A stretch of DNA of 64,000 nucleotides from VAZQ01 sp035263865 (GTDB lineage: Bacteria; Pseudomonadota; Alphaproteobacteria; Rhizobiales; Xanthobacteraceae), in contig DATFQX010000130.1 in the NCBI GenBank assembly GCA_035263865.1, forward strand, positions 19,609 through 83,608, given 5' to 3'. Positions 35,305 to 44,343 of the stretch are shown here, piece by piece. The first letter of the stretch is position 1. Each line of letters starts with the position of its first letter. The position numbers and the translations under genes were made by a program. Below the pieces are notes generated by a model. It was not told where the DNA came from, searched no databases, and was given only the letters and a program-made list of their open reading frames with translations.

Positions 35305-37305
35305 TTACTCTGCAGCCGGCTCGAAATCCGCGAGTTCGGTTCCTTCCTGCACGAAGTCGCCGACGGCGCATTTGAGCGCCTTCAGGCGGCCGTTGGCGGG
35401 TGCGCGCAGGGTGTGCTCCATCTTCATTGCCTCAAGCACGATGACCGGCGTCCCACGCGCCAAGCCGACGCCCGCTTCGGCGAGAATGCGCGTCACCGTG
35501 CCCGGCATCGGCGCGACGATGCGGCCCGCCGCGGCGGCTTCGGATATGTTCGCAGCGAACGGATCGACCCAGTGAAGCTTGCGCGCCCCACGCAACGTAC
35601 TCAGGTCGAGTTCGCGGCCGACCCATGCCGCCGATACCCGCTCGAGCGCGTCGCCGAGGCACATATCGAACACACCATCCTCGCGCCGCACGAATTGCAA
35701 TCGATCGTTCTTGCCATCGAACTCCAGGCTCAAGCCGCCGCGGCCGTACCAGAGCACCGCGTCGTAGCGCTCGGTGCCGTGACGAAAGCTCAAGGGACGG
35801 CTGCGGCGACCAGCGAGCGTCCAGCCGTCGGTGTGATCCCAGGGCGAGCTCTCGGCTGCAGTCTGCTCAGCCTGTTCGCGTAGCAACACCGCGGCGCAAG
35901 CCGCGGCTATATCGAGAACCACGAGCGCAGGCGCACGCCGCGTGAGCGTGGAAAGCTCTCGCTCGATGAAGCCGGTATCGATCTCGTCGCGGACGACCTG
36001 CGGATGAGTCAGGAGCGCCTCGAGGAAAGCAATGTTCGTCGTCACACCGCTGATCTCGAACCCATTCAAAGCCTCGACGAGGCGATGGAGCGCCTGCGAG
36101 CGGTCGTCGCCCCAAGCGATTAGCTTCGCCAGCAGCGCATCGTAGTAGGGAGTGATGTCGTCGCCTGCGCGAAAGCCGGTATCGACGCGGATGCCCTCGC
36201 CCGAGGGCTCGCGCCACGTGCGGATGGTTCCGCTCGCCGGCAGAAACCCCTTCTCGGGATCCTCAGCATAAATGCGTGCCTCGATGGCGTGGCCGTTGGC
36301 TGTGATGTGATCCTGTCCCAACGGCAGCTTTTCGCCCATGGCGATGCGCAACTGCCATTCAACGAGGTCGAGCCCGGTGATCAATTCGGTGACTGCATGC
36401 TCGACCTGCAGGCGCGTATTCATTTCTATGAAATAGAAACCGGATGAATCCGTGATGAACTCGACGGTACCGGCCCCAACGTAACCCGCGGCCTGCGCGG
36501 CGGAGCGCGCCGCTGCCGACATTTCTGCGCGCCGTTCTGCGGTGATGCCGATCGAGAGCGCTTCCTCGACGACCTTCTGGTGCCGACGCTGAAGCGTGCA
36601 TTCGCGCTCGAACAGCGACACCACGTTGGCGTCATTGTCGCCGAAGACCTGCACTTCGACGTGTCTCGGCTTGGCAATGTGTTTCTCGATCAGGATTTGG
36701 TCGTTGCCGAATGAGGACGCCGCTTCGCGCTTGGCTGCCGCGACCGCCTCCGTGAGTTCATCGGCCGCGCCGACGAGGCGCATGCCTCTGCCGCCGCCGC
36801 CCGCGGACGCCTTGACCAGAAGCGGATATCCAATCCGGTCGGCAGCTTCCTTGAGCGTCGCGAGGCCCTGATCCTCGCCGTGGTAGCCCGGCACGACCGG
36901 GACGCCTGAGGATTCCATCAGCGCCTTGGCCCCCGATTTGGAGCCCATCAGGCGAATGGTTGCAGCGGAGGGGCCAACGAAAACCAAACCAGCATCAGCG
37001 CACGCTTGCGCGAAGTCGGCATTCTCGGAGAGAAAACCGTAGCCGGGGTGGATCGCCTCGGCGCCTGTCGCCTGCGCCGCCTCGATGATGGCGCCAATAT
37101 GGAGATAGCTGTCCTTCGCCGGCGCTGGGCCAATCAGCACCGCCTCGTCGGCAAGGGCAACATGCATCGCGCCTCGATCGGCATCGGAATAGATCGCGAC
37201 CGTGCGCAGACCCATACGTTTGGCCGTGCGGATGATCCGGCACGCGATCTCCGCACGATTGGCGATCAATAATTTGTCGAAACGCCGGGCGAGCGACACC
37301 ATCAC
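35305..37305 (-). CDS. mccA: Methylcrotonyl-CoA carboxylase biotin-containing alpha subunit
   Basis: This 666-residue protein combines biotin carboxylase (ANRAEIACRIIRTAKRMG at the start, ATP-grasp glycine loop GGGGRGM) with a C-terminal biotin carrier domain whose modified lysine is K628 in EAMKMEH. Start GTG 37305 overlaps the mccB stop as GTGA; an ATG follows immediately. Alpha subunits of acetyl-, propionyl- and methylcrotonyl-CoA carboxylases look alike. Its coupling to a carboxyltransferase and to isovaleryl-CoA dehydrogenase identifies the leucine pathway enzyme. Confidence 0.92.
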   Translation of the reverse strand: MMVSLARRFDKLLIANRAEIACRIIRTAKRMGLRTVAIYSDADRGAMHVALADEAVLIGPAPAKDSYLHIGAIIEAAQATGAEAIHPGYGFLSENADFAQACADAGLVFVGPSAATIRLMGSKSGAKALMESSGVPVVPGYHGEDQGLATLKEAADRIGYPLLVKASAGGGGRGMRLVGAADELTEAVAAAKREAASSFGNDQILIEKHIAKPRHVEVQVFGDNDANVVSLFERECTLQRRHQKVVEEALSIGITAERRAEMSAAARSAAQAAGYVGAGTVEFITDSSGFYFIEMNTRLQVEHAVTELITGLDLVEWQLRIAMGEKLPLGQDHITANGHAIEARIYAEDPEKGFLPASGTIRTWREPSGEGIRVDTGFRAGDDITPYYDALLAKLIAWGDDRSQALHRLVEALNGFEISGVTTNIAFLEALLTHPQVVRDEIDTGFIERELSTLTRRAPALVVLDIAAACAAVLLREQAEQTAAESSPWDHTDGWTLAGRRSRPLSFRHGTERYDAVLWYGRGGLSLEFDGKNDRLQFVRREDGVFDMCLGDALERVSAAWVGRELDLSTLRGARKLHWVDPFAANISEAAAAGRIVAPMPGTVTRILAEAGVGLARGTPVIVLEAMKMEHTLRAPANGRLKALKCAVGDFVQEGTELADFEPAAE

Positions 37306-38912
37306 ATCCTGAAGATGCCGAACCGCGTGGGCTCGCTCGGCGGCGCGTTGAGGCCGGCAGCCAGTGCAAGTCCTAGCACAGTACGCGTGTCGGCCGGATC
37401 GATGATGCCGTCATCCCAGATGCGGGCCGTCGCATAATAGGGATGGCCCTGGCGTTCGTATTGCTCGCGGATTGGCGCCTTGAACGCTTCGTCATCGGCC
37501 GCACTCCAGACGCCGCCCTTCGCCTCGGTTGCTTCCTGTCGCAGCAGTCCGAGCACGCTGGCGGCCTGGTCACCGCCCATGACGGAGATGCGCGCGTTCG
37601 GCCACATCCACAAAAAGCGCGGCCCATAGGCGCGTCCGCACATGCCGTAATTGCCGGCACCATAACTGCCGCCGATGATGAGGGTATATTTCGGGACGTT
37701 GGTGGTGGCGACCGCCGTCACCATTTTGGCGCCGTCCTTGGCGATGCCTCCCGCCTCGTATTTGCGCCCGACCATAAAGCCGGTGATGTTCTGAAGAAAC
37801 AGCAGCGGGATATTGCGCCGGCTCGCCAGCTCGATGAAGTGCGTGCCCTTGAGCGCGCTCTCGCTGAACAGAATGCCGTTGTTGGCGAGGATGCCGATGG
37901 GGAAGCCATGAATGTGGGCGAAGCCGCAAATCAGCGTCTCGCCGTACAGCGCCTTGAACTCCTGGAACTCGGATCCATCGACAATGCGCGCGATCACCTC
38001 GCGAACGTCGTACGGCGTGCGCGGGTCCGCGGGCACGATGCCGTAGAGGTCCTCGACCGGGAACAACGGATCTTGCGACTTGCGGACCTCCAGATATGAA
38101 TGCTTCAGCCGGTTGAGGTCCGCGACGATGCGCCGCGCAATGCCAATCGCATGACCGTCGTCGGTCGCATAATAGTCGGTCACACCTGATTGTCGGCTGT
38201 GCACGTCGGCGCCGCCTAGTTCCTCCGCGCTCACGTCCTCGCCAGTTGCCGCCTTCACGAGCGGCGGGCCGCCGAGAAAGATCGTGCCCTGATGGCGCAC
38301 GATGATGCTCTGGTCGGACATGGCGGGCACGTAAGCGCCGCCGGCGGTGCAGGATCCCATCACGATGGCGATCTGGGGAATGCCGAGCGAGGACATTTGC
38401 GCCTGGTTGTAGAAGATGCGTCCGAAATGCCGCTCGTCCGGAAAGATTTCGTCCTGCAGCGGCAGGAATGCGCCGCCAGAATCGACCATGTAGATGCATG
38501 GCAGGTTATTCTCGCGCGCGATATCCTGCGCCCGCAAATGCTTCTTCACCGTCATCGGATAGTAGGTGCCGCCCTTGATGGTGGCATCATTGGCGATGAC
38601 GACGCACTCGCGGCCGCTCACTCGACCGATGCCGGTGATGATGCTCGCGGAATGCACGTCGCCGCCATACATGCCGTGCGCGGCCAACGGCGAAAGCTCC
38701 AGGAACGGGCTGCCCGGATCGAGCAGCAGACCGATGCGCTCACGCGCAAGCAATTTCCCGCGCGCAACGTGCCGCGCGCGCGCTTCCTCGCTGCCGCCTT
38801 GCATCGCGGCCTCGAGCTTGCCGCGCAGGTCCGCGACCAGGGCCTTCATCGCCTCGGCGTTGCGGGCGAATTCCGTCGAGCCTGGGTCAATAGCGGATGT
38901 GAGCGCGGTCAT
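37302..38912 (-). CDS. mccB: Methylcrotonyl-CoA carboxylase carboxyltransferase beta subunit
   Basis: This 536-residue carboxyltransferase transfers CO2 from biotin to 3-methylcrotonyl-CoA. The acyl-CoA and biotin-binding halves are visible in GSCTAGGAYVPAMSDQ, the FLQNITGFMVG segment and GGSYGAGNYGMCGRAYGPRF, all typical of MccB. The gene lies ten bases after ivd and overlaps mccA by four bases. It provides the second step after isovaleryl-CoA dehydrogenation in leucine degradation. A methylglutaconyl-CoA hydratase and HMG-CoA lyase are not adjacent in the window. Confidence 0.94.
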   Translation of the reverse strand: MTALTSAIDPGSTEFARNAEAMKALVADLRGKLEAAMQGGSEEARARHVARGKLLARERIGLLLDPGSPFLELSPLAAHGMYGGDVHSASIITGIGRVSGRECVVIANDATIKGGTYYPMTVKKHLRAQDIARENNLPCIYMVDSGGAFLPLQDEIFPDERHFGRIFYNQAQMSSLGIPQIAIVMGSCTAGGAYVPAMSDQSIIVRHQGTIFLGGPPLVKAATGEDVSAEELGGADVHSRQSGVTDYYATDDGHAIGIARRIVADLNRLKHSYLEVRKSQDPLFPVEDLYGIVPADPRTPYDVREVIARIVDGSEFQEFKALYGETLICGFAHIHGFPIGILANNGILFSESALKGTHFIELASRRNIPLLFLQNITGFMVGRKYEAGGIAKDGAKMVTAVATTNVPKYTLIIGGSYGAGNYGMCGRAYGPRFLWMWPNARISVMGGDQAASVLGLLRQEATEAKGGVWSAADDEAFKAPIREQYERQGHPYYATARIWDDGIIDPADTRTVLGLALAAGLNAPPSEPTRFGIFRM

Positions 38913-38922
38913 CGCCGCTCGC

Positions 38923-40104
38923 TCAGCGCGTCTTATCGAACAGCTGCCGGCCGATCAGCATGCGCCGGATTTCGCTCGTGCCCGCACCGATCTCGTAGAG
39001 CTTGGCGTCGCGCAGATATCGTCCGGTGGGATAGTCGTTGATATAGCCGTTGCCGCCGAGAAGCTGAACCGCATCGAGCGCGATCTTGGTGGCGTGCTCG
39101 GCGGCGTAGAGGATGGCACCGGCGGCATCCTCGCGCGTGGTCTCGCCGCGGTCACATGCCTTTGCCACGGCATAGACGTAAGCCTTGCACGCGTTCATCC
39201 CGACATACATGTCGGCGACCTTGCCCTGGACCAGTTGAAACTCCCCGATCGGTTGTCCGAATTGGCGGCGCTGGTGGATGTAGGGCGTCACGACATCCAT
39301 GCATGCCTGCATGATGCCGAGCGGCCCGGCCCCCAGCACCACGCGCTCGTAATCGAGCCCTGACATCAGGATCGTGACGCCGTCGCCGACGTCCCCCAGC
39401 ACGTTCTCCGCGGGGACTTCGCAATCCTGAAATACCAACTCGCTGGTGTCGGAGCCGCGCATGCCGAGCTTGTCGAGCTTTTGCGCGGTGGAAAATCCCT
39501 TGAATCCTTTCTCAATGAGAAAAGCGGTGATGCCGCGCGGCCCTGCCGCCGGATCGGTCTTGGCGTAGACCACCAGCACCTCGGCTTGCGGGCCGTTGGT
39601 GATCCACATCTTGGTGCCGTTGAGGATGAAGCGGTCGCCATGCCTCTCCGCGCGGGTCTTCATCGAGACGACATCGGAGCCGGCGCCCGGCTCGGACATG
39701 GCGAGCGCGCCGACATGCTCGCCGGAGATGAGCTTTCCGAGATAGCGGCGCTTCTGCTCGTCCGTGCCGTTGCGGCGGATCTGATTGACGCAGAGGTTCG
39801 AGTGCGCGCCATAGGAGAGCCCGATCGCGGCGGACGCGCGGGAGATTTCCTCCATCGCGACGCAGTGCTCGAGATAGCCGAGCCCTGCCCCACCCCATTC
39901 CTCCTCGACCGTGATGCCGTGCACGCCGAGCTTGCCCAGCTCGGGCCAGAGGTCGCGCGGAAAAATGTTGCTGCGGTCGATCTCCTCGGCGCGCGGAGAA
40001 ATGCGCGCAGCGGCAAAGCCGCGCACGCTCTCGCGCAGCATGTCGGCTGTCTCGCCGAGGCCGAAATCAAATCCGCGAACGTCGTTCACGCGCATGGGCG
40101 CCAT
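38923..40104 (-). CDS. ivd: Isovaleryl-CoA dehydrogenase
   Basis: This 393-residue acyl-CoA dehydrogenase carries the family signatures GALAMSEPGAGSD and QLLGGNGYIND. The catalytic glutamate is E253 in GLDYERVVLGAGPLG, the position used by isovaleryl-CoA dehydrogenase rather than the C-terminal site of other acyl-CoA dehydrogenases. It is the first gene of ivd-mccB-mccA, so leucine-derived isovaleryl-CoA is the expected substrate. The upstream gap of 248 bases is shared with a divergent dienelactone-hydrolase-family gene. Confidence 0.94.
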   Translation of the reverse strand: MAPMRVNDVRGFDFGLGETADMLRESVRGFAAARISPRAEEIDRSNIFPRDLWPELGKLGVHGITVEEEWGGAGLGYLEHCVAMEEISRASAAIGLSYGAHSNLCVNQIRRNGTDEQKRRYLGKLISGEHVGALAMSEPGAGSDVVSMKTRAERHGDRFILNGTKMWITNGPQAEVLVVYAKTDPAAGPRGITAFLIEKGFKGFSTAQKLDKLGMRGSDTSELVFQDCEVPAENVLGDVGDGVTILMSGLDYERVVLGAGPLGIMQACMDVVTPYIHQRRQFGQPIGEFQLVQGKVADMYVGMNACKAYVYAVAKACDRGETTREDAAGAILYAAEHATKIALDAVQLLGGNGYINDYPTGRYLRDAKLYEIGAGTSEIRRMLIGRQLFDKTR

Positions 40105-40239
40105 CTCGCATGCCGGCAGGCCGCTGACAGGCCGCCATCGAGCTTTCGCACTCGATTAATGCACGTCCTTGATCGCACAGGCAATATTGCGCGTGGTGCC
40201 ACGATTGTACGCTCGACAAACGCGGCAGCACCGCCCTCC

Positions 40240-40347
40240 TCCCCTTGTGCAAGGCGAGGTGCAAGAGAAGAATGAGGTGCCGACCACCATCCTCAACCTC
40301 CCTGGCGGCGCAATACCGCCCTCGCCGCTCCTCCACACCCAAGGGGA
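40240..40347 (+). promoter_or_regulatory. Leader with long-range complementary arms covering a ribosome-binding site
   Basis: TCCCCTTG (40240-40247) is complementary to CAAGGGGA (40340-40347), and the second arm contains the ribosome-binding site of the gene that starts at 40353. A smaller stem, GGCGG with CCGCC, lies between them. Such an arrangement could mask translation initiation in the RNA. This is a reading from sequence only. Confidence 0.3.
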
Positions 40348-40352
40348 TTTCC

Positions 40353-41048
40353 ATGTCGCCCAAGTCCCAGGACATCAAGCAGTTCGGCTTGTTCGGCTTT
40401 CTCGCGCAACCCGACGCGCCAACCAAGAGCGGCGTCGTCATTCTGCCGACGATCTTCGGCGTCAACGCGTTCGTGCGCGGATATGCAGAGACGCTTGCCC
40501 GCGCCGGGCTCGCCGCCGCGGTCTGGGATCCGTACGAAGGCCTGCCGCTGATCACGGATTACGAGGAATCGAAAAAACGCTCGCGCAAGCTGAGCGACAG
40601 CGGAATGCAAGCCAACGTGAAAAAATGGGTCGACTATCTGGAAAACGACTTGCGGCTCACTTCCATCGGCGTGGTCGGCTTCTGCCTGGGCGGCCGCTAT
40701 GCGTTGATTGCCGCCACGCAGGAGAGAAGGATGAAGGCTTGCGCCGCCGCGTATCCCTCCATTGAAAATCCGCGGCTTAGCAACCAGGAGTACGACGCGG
40801 TTGCGCTCGCTGCGGATATCCGCTGCCCCGTCCAGGTCCTTCAACCCGGCCACGATCACGTCGCAACGGTCGAAACTTACGGCGCGCTCAGGCAGACGCT
40901 GCACGAGCGCGCGGCCCCGACGATCTGGCAGTATTATCCCGACGCCGAGCACGGCTTCATGCATCGCAAGGAGCCGGCCGCCAATCCTGCAGCCACAGTG
41001 ATCGCCTCACCACAGCTCGTTGCATTTCTCGCCGCCTGCCTATCGTGA
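40353..41048 (+). CDS. Dienelactone hydrolase family protein
   Basis: This 231-residue alpha/beta hydrolase has the regular nucleophile elbow GFCLGGRYAL (cysteine nucleophile), an aspartate in QPGHDHVAT and the histidine in DAEHGFMH. Start 40353 is preceded by AAGGGGA. It heads a five-gene plus-strand cluster and its stop overlaps the start of a crotonase-fold gene as GTGA. Unlike the dienelactone hydrolase at 14238 it keeps the classical GxCxGG motif. Substrate is likely a lactone or ester formed by a ring-cleavage route. Confidence 0.87.
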   Translation: MSPKSQDIKQFGLFGFLAQPDAPTKSGVVILPTIFGVNAFVRGYAETLARAGLAAAVWDPYEGLPLITDYEESKKRSRKLSDSGMQANVKKWVDYLENDLRLTSIGVVGFCLGGRYALIAATQERRMKACAAAYPSIENPRLSNQEYDAVALAADIRCPVQVLQPGHDHVATVETYGALRQTLHERAAPTIWQYYPDAEHGFMHRKEPAANPAATVIASPQLVAFLAACLS

Positions 41049-41989
41049 CGGCAAGCGCGCGGGTCGGGATGAAGAATATGGGTAAAAAGACGGCGGCGAA
41101 GACGCGCAGCACGAAGGAGCGGCGCTACAGCGATATTCTCTACGAGGTCCGCGATCAGGTGGCGTGGGCCACCATCAACCGGCCGCGCGTACTCAACGCC
41201 TTTCGCGAGCAGACGCTCGACGAGCTGATCGACGCGCTGAAATCGACCCGCGAAGATCCGTCAATCGCCTGCGCGGTTGTGACCGGCGCGGGCGACAAGG
41301 CCTTTTCCGCGGGCGGCGATTTCTACGCCATGAAGCGGCTCAATTGGGTCAACGCCGCGATGTGGAACGACCGCATGCTGGGCCTCGCCAATACCATCCG
41401 CGGTTTGCCGATCCCGGTCATTGCCATGGTCAACGGCTGGTGCATGGGCGGCGGCCACGAGCTCGCCTTGTGGTGCGACCTGGTCATTGCGTCGGACAAT
41501 GCCGTGCTCGGCCAAACCGGCGCGCGGGTCGGCGCCTGCCCGACGGTCGGCGCCACGCAGTACCTGCCGCGAATCATCGGCGAACGGCTCGCGCGCGAGA
41601 TGATCTTCTGCGCCCGCCGCCTCACCGGGCAAGAGGCGGTTGCGATCGGGCTCATCAACAAGTGCGTGCCGCAGCGCGAGTTGCGCAAGGAGACGCTCGC
41701 ATGGTGCGAGACCATCAAGGGTCATAGCCCGCAGACGCTGCGTATGACGAAGAAAAGCCTCAACTTCGAGTCCGATCTGCTCTATGCCTCGTGGCAGCAC
41801 GGCATGGAATTGCTGGCCCATGTCTGGGGATCGGAGGAAAGCCTCGAAGGCATGGACGCCTTCCTTCAGGGACGCAAACCGGATTTCCAGAAATTCCGGA
41901 TGCGCAACAAACGCGAGCTCGAGGATTATCTCGATGGCTGCGCCAAGGATCTCAACGCGCCGCCCTCCATGCGCAGGAAGCAATCATGA
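41045..41989 (+). CDS. Enoyl-CoA hydratase/isomerase family protein (MenB/BadI-like)
   Basis: This 314-residue crotonase-superfamily protein has GDKAFSAGGDFYAM and NGWCMGGGHELALWCDLVIA, the two oxyanion segments, and a C-terminal region similar in style to dihydroxynaphthoyl-CoA synthase and 2-ketocyclohexanecarboxyl-CoA hydrolase. The GTG at 41045 overlaps the previous stop, but the first 25 residues are basic and unconserved, so ATG 41069 or 41078 may be the true start. It overlaps the CoA-transferase gene by four bases. A ring-opening hydrolase role on a cyclic beta-keto acyl-CoA is possible; menaquinone synthesis is not indicated by neighbours. Confidence 0.8.
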   Translation: MTASARVGMKNMGKKTAAKTRSTKERRYSDILYEVRDQVAWATINRPRVLNAFREQTLDELIDALKSTREDPSIACAVVTGAGDKAFSAGGDFYAMKRLNWVNAAMWNDRMLGLANTIRGLPIPVIAMVNGWCMGGGHELALWCDLVIASDNAVLGQTGARVGACPTVGATQYLPRIIGERLAREMIFCARRLTGQEAVAIGLINKCVPQRELRKETLAWCETIKGHSPQTLRMTKKSLNFESDLLYASWQHGMELLAHVWGSEESLEGMDAFLQGRKPDFQKFRMRNKRELEDYLDGCAKDLNAPPSMRRKQS

Positions 41990-43182
41990 GCGAGGATGGA
42001 CCGCTCGCCGGGATCCGTGTCCTCGACCTGACGCGCATCCTGGCAGGACCCTTATGCACCATGATGCTGGGCGACATGGGCGCGGAGGTGATCAAGGTCG
42101 AGCCGCCCGAGCGCGGCGACGATACCCGCGCCTGGGGTCCGCCCTTCCTTGCCGGTGAGGCCGTCTATTTCCTCGGTGTCAATCGCAACAAGCGCTCGCT
42201 GACGCTCAACATGGCCGTGCCGGCGGGACAGAAAATTCTCGCCGGGCTGATCGAAAAGGCTGACGTGCTGATCGACAATTTCAGAGTGGGGACGCTCGAG
42301 AAATGGGGCTTCACCAACGCATGGTTCGAGCGCCAGGCGCCGCGCCTCGTGCGCTGCTCCATCACCGGCTATGGCTCAAGCGGCCCGAAGGCCGCGCTTG
42401 CCGGCTATGACTTCATCCTGCAAGCAGAGTCCGGTCTCATGAGCATCTGCGGCGAGCCGGACGGCCCGCCGATGAAATACGGCGTTGCAATCGTCGACGT
42501 GTGCACCGGTATGCTTGCATCGACCTCGATCCTGGCCGCGCTCAACGCGCGCCATCGCAGCGGCAAGGGCCAGAAGGTGGAACTCTCGCTTTACGAAACG
42601 TCGCTCGCGATGCTCGTCAACGTGGCCGCGAGCTATCTTGCGGCCGGCCGCGACGCCGACCGGTTCGGCAACGGGCATCCGAGCATTGTGCCGTATACGG
42701 CCTACCGGGCCGCCGACGCGATGATCGCGGTCGGAGTTGGCAACGAGCGCCAGTTCGCGCGCATGGCCGGAGTGCTCGGCCACCCCGAATGGACCAAGGA
42801 TGCGCGCTTTGCGAGCAACCGCGCACGGGTGGAGCACCGGAGCCTCCTCGATGGCCTCATCAACGAGGCACTTTCTCATGACCGCGCCGATGCCTGGCTC
42901 GCCAAGCTCAAGGCGGCTGGGATTCCCTGCGGCAAGATCAACTCGGTCGCGCAAGCGCTCGATGATCCGCACACGGCCGCGCGCACCATGATCGAGACTA
43001 TCGAGCATCCCACCGTCGGCGCCTTGAAGATGCTCGGGATTCCATTCAAGTTCTCCGATACCGCGTGCTCCGTGCGGCGCCCGCCGCCGTCGCTCGGAGA
43101 GCACAGCGAGGAAATTCTTGCCGGCGAGCTCGGCCTGGACGACAAGGCGATTACCGAATTGCGCCGGGACAAGGTGATCTAG
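41986..43182 (+). CDS. Class III (CaiB/BaiF family) CoA-transferase
   Basis: This 398-residue protein moves CoA between carboxylic acids. The N-terminal LAGIRVLDLTRILAGPLCT and VIKVEPPERGDD are standard for the family, and the catalytic aspartate is D171 in AIVDVCTGM. Its ATG overlaps the crotonase stop. Coupling with a crotonase suggests that it activates or recycles the acid handled by that enzyme. Substrate cannot be predicted reliably in this family. Confidence 0.92.
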   Translation: MSEDGPLAGIRVLDLTRILAGPLCTMMLGDMGAEVIKVEPPERGDDTRAWGPPFLAGEAVYFLGVNRNKRSLTLNMAVPAGQKILAGLIEKADVLIDNFRVGTLEKWGFTNAWFERQAPRLVRCSITGYGSSGPKAALAGYDFILQAESGLMSICGEPDGPPMKYGVAIVDVCTGMLASTSILAALNARHRSGKGQKVELSLYETSLAMLVNVAASYLAAGRDADRFGNGHPSIVPYTAYRAADAMIAVGVGNERQFARMAGVLGHPEWTKDARFASNRARVEHRSLLDGLINEALSHDRADAWLAKLKAAGIPCGKINSVAQALDDPHTAARTMIETIEHPTVGALKMLGIPFKFSDTACSVRRPPPSLGEHSEEILAGELGLDDKAITELRRDKVI

Positions 43183-43192
43183 GGCTAGGACC

Positions 43193-44317
43193 ATGAAGAT
43201 CAAGCGCGTCGAGGCGATCGCGGTCAGCTTTCCCATGAAGAAGCCCGTCGTCATGGCGGGCGTCGAGATCGCTCGGGCGGACAACGTGCTGGTCCGCGTC
43301 CAAGCCGACAACGGCGCCGTCGGCTGGGGAGAGGCCGCCTCCGCCCCGACCATGACCGGGGAAACCGTCGAGAGCATGATGGCGGCGATCGGCTATCTCG
43401 CCCCGGCGCTCGAGGGGCGCGAAGCCGAAGACATTGCCGGAGCGCTCGCAGCGATGGCCGCGCGCATGTACGCCAACAACGGCGCCAAGGCGGCAATCGA
43501 GATCGCGCTGCACGACGTTGTCGGCCGAGCGACCGGCCGACCGGTCTATGCGCTCCTCGGCGGCAAGCAAAGAAGCCGCATGGCCGTGCTCGGCGTCATC
43601 GGTACGGGCGAGCTTAACTCCGACCTGCGCGAAGCGGAAAAGAAGAAGGCGGACGGCTACGTCGCATTCAAGATCAAGGTCGGCATCGATGCGCCCGGTG
43701 TGGATGGCGAACGCACGCGGCGTCTGTGCCGGATACTCGGGCCGGATGCGCTGACGTCATCGGACGCCAATCAAGGCTGGAGCACGCAGCAGGCGCTGGA
43801 GTACGTGCGCGGCGTCGCCGATGCTGGCCTCGACTTTTTCGAGCAACCCGTGGCGGCGGATGATCTTGCCGCCATGGCGACAATCGCGGCCGCGGCGGGC
43901 AAAATCGCCATCGGCGCCGATGAGGGCATCCACTCGCTCGAGGACATCCGCCACCACCACGAGCGCCATGCCGCGCGCGGGGTGAGCCTCAAAGCCATCA
44001 AGCTCGGCGGAATGCGCGGCGCGGTCGCGGCTGGCCGTCTCGCCGCTGAGCTTGGAATGAACGTTAATGTTTCTGCCAAGACCGGCGAATCGAGCATCGC
44101 CTGCGCGGCGGCAACCCACATCGCCGCTGCGCTGCCGCAGATTGCGTGGGGTCTGACGCTGACCAACGCGGGGCTGGCCGAGGACTTGACGCGAGAGCCG
44201 CTGCACATCGCACGCGGGCACGTCGAGGTCTCCGATCGTCCCGGGCTCGGTATCGAGGTCGACGAGGAGCGCCTGCGCCGCTTTCGGCGCAACGTGGCGG
44301 TGCGGCAAGTGGCGTAA
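43193..44317 (+). CDS. Mandelate racemase/muconate lactonizing enzyme family protein
   Basis: This 374-residue enolase-superfamily enzyme has the catalytic KxK motif (K160 and K162 in FKIKVG), then metal ligands in SSDANQGW, FEQPV and GADEGI. The ordering fits the muconate lactonizing enzyme subgroup, which includes cycloisomerases, racemases and dehydratases. It begins 11 bases after the CoA-transferase stop in the same operon. A muconate-type substrate agrees with nearby dienelactone hydrolase and CMD genes, but racemase or dehydratase activity is equally allowed by sequence. Confidence 0.87.
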   Translation: MKIKRVEAIAVSFPMKKPVVMAGVEIARADNVLVRVQADNGAVGWGEAASAPTMTGETVESMMAAIGYLAPALEGREAEDIAGALAAMAARMYANNGAKAAIEIALHDVVGRATGRPVYALLGGKQRSRMAVLGVIGTGELNSDLREAEKKKADGYVAFKIKVGIDAPGVDGERTRRLCRILGPDALTSSDANQGWSTQQALEYVRGVADAGLDFFEQPVAADDLAAMATIAAAAGKIAIGADEGIHSLEDIRHHHERHAARGVSLKAIKLGGMRGAVAAGRLAAELGMNVNVSAKTGESSIACAAATHIAAALPQIAWGLTLTNAGLAEDLTREPLHIARGHVEVSDRPGLGIEVDEERLRRFRRNVAVRQVA

Positions 44318-44343
44318 GGGCGCGCCGACGGCGGGGACTCTCA

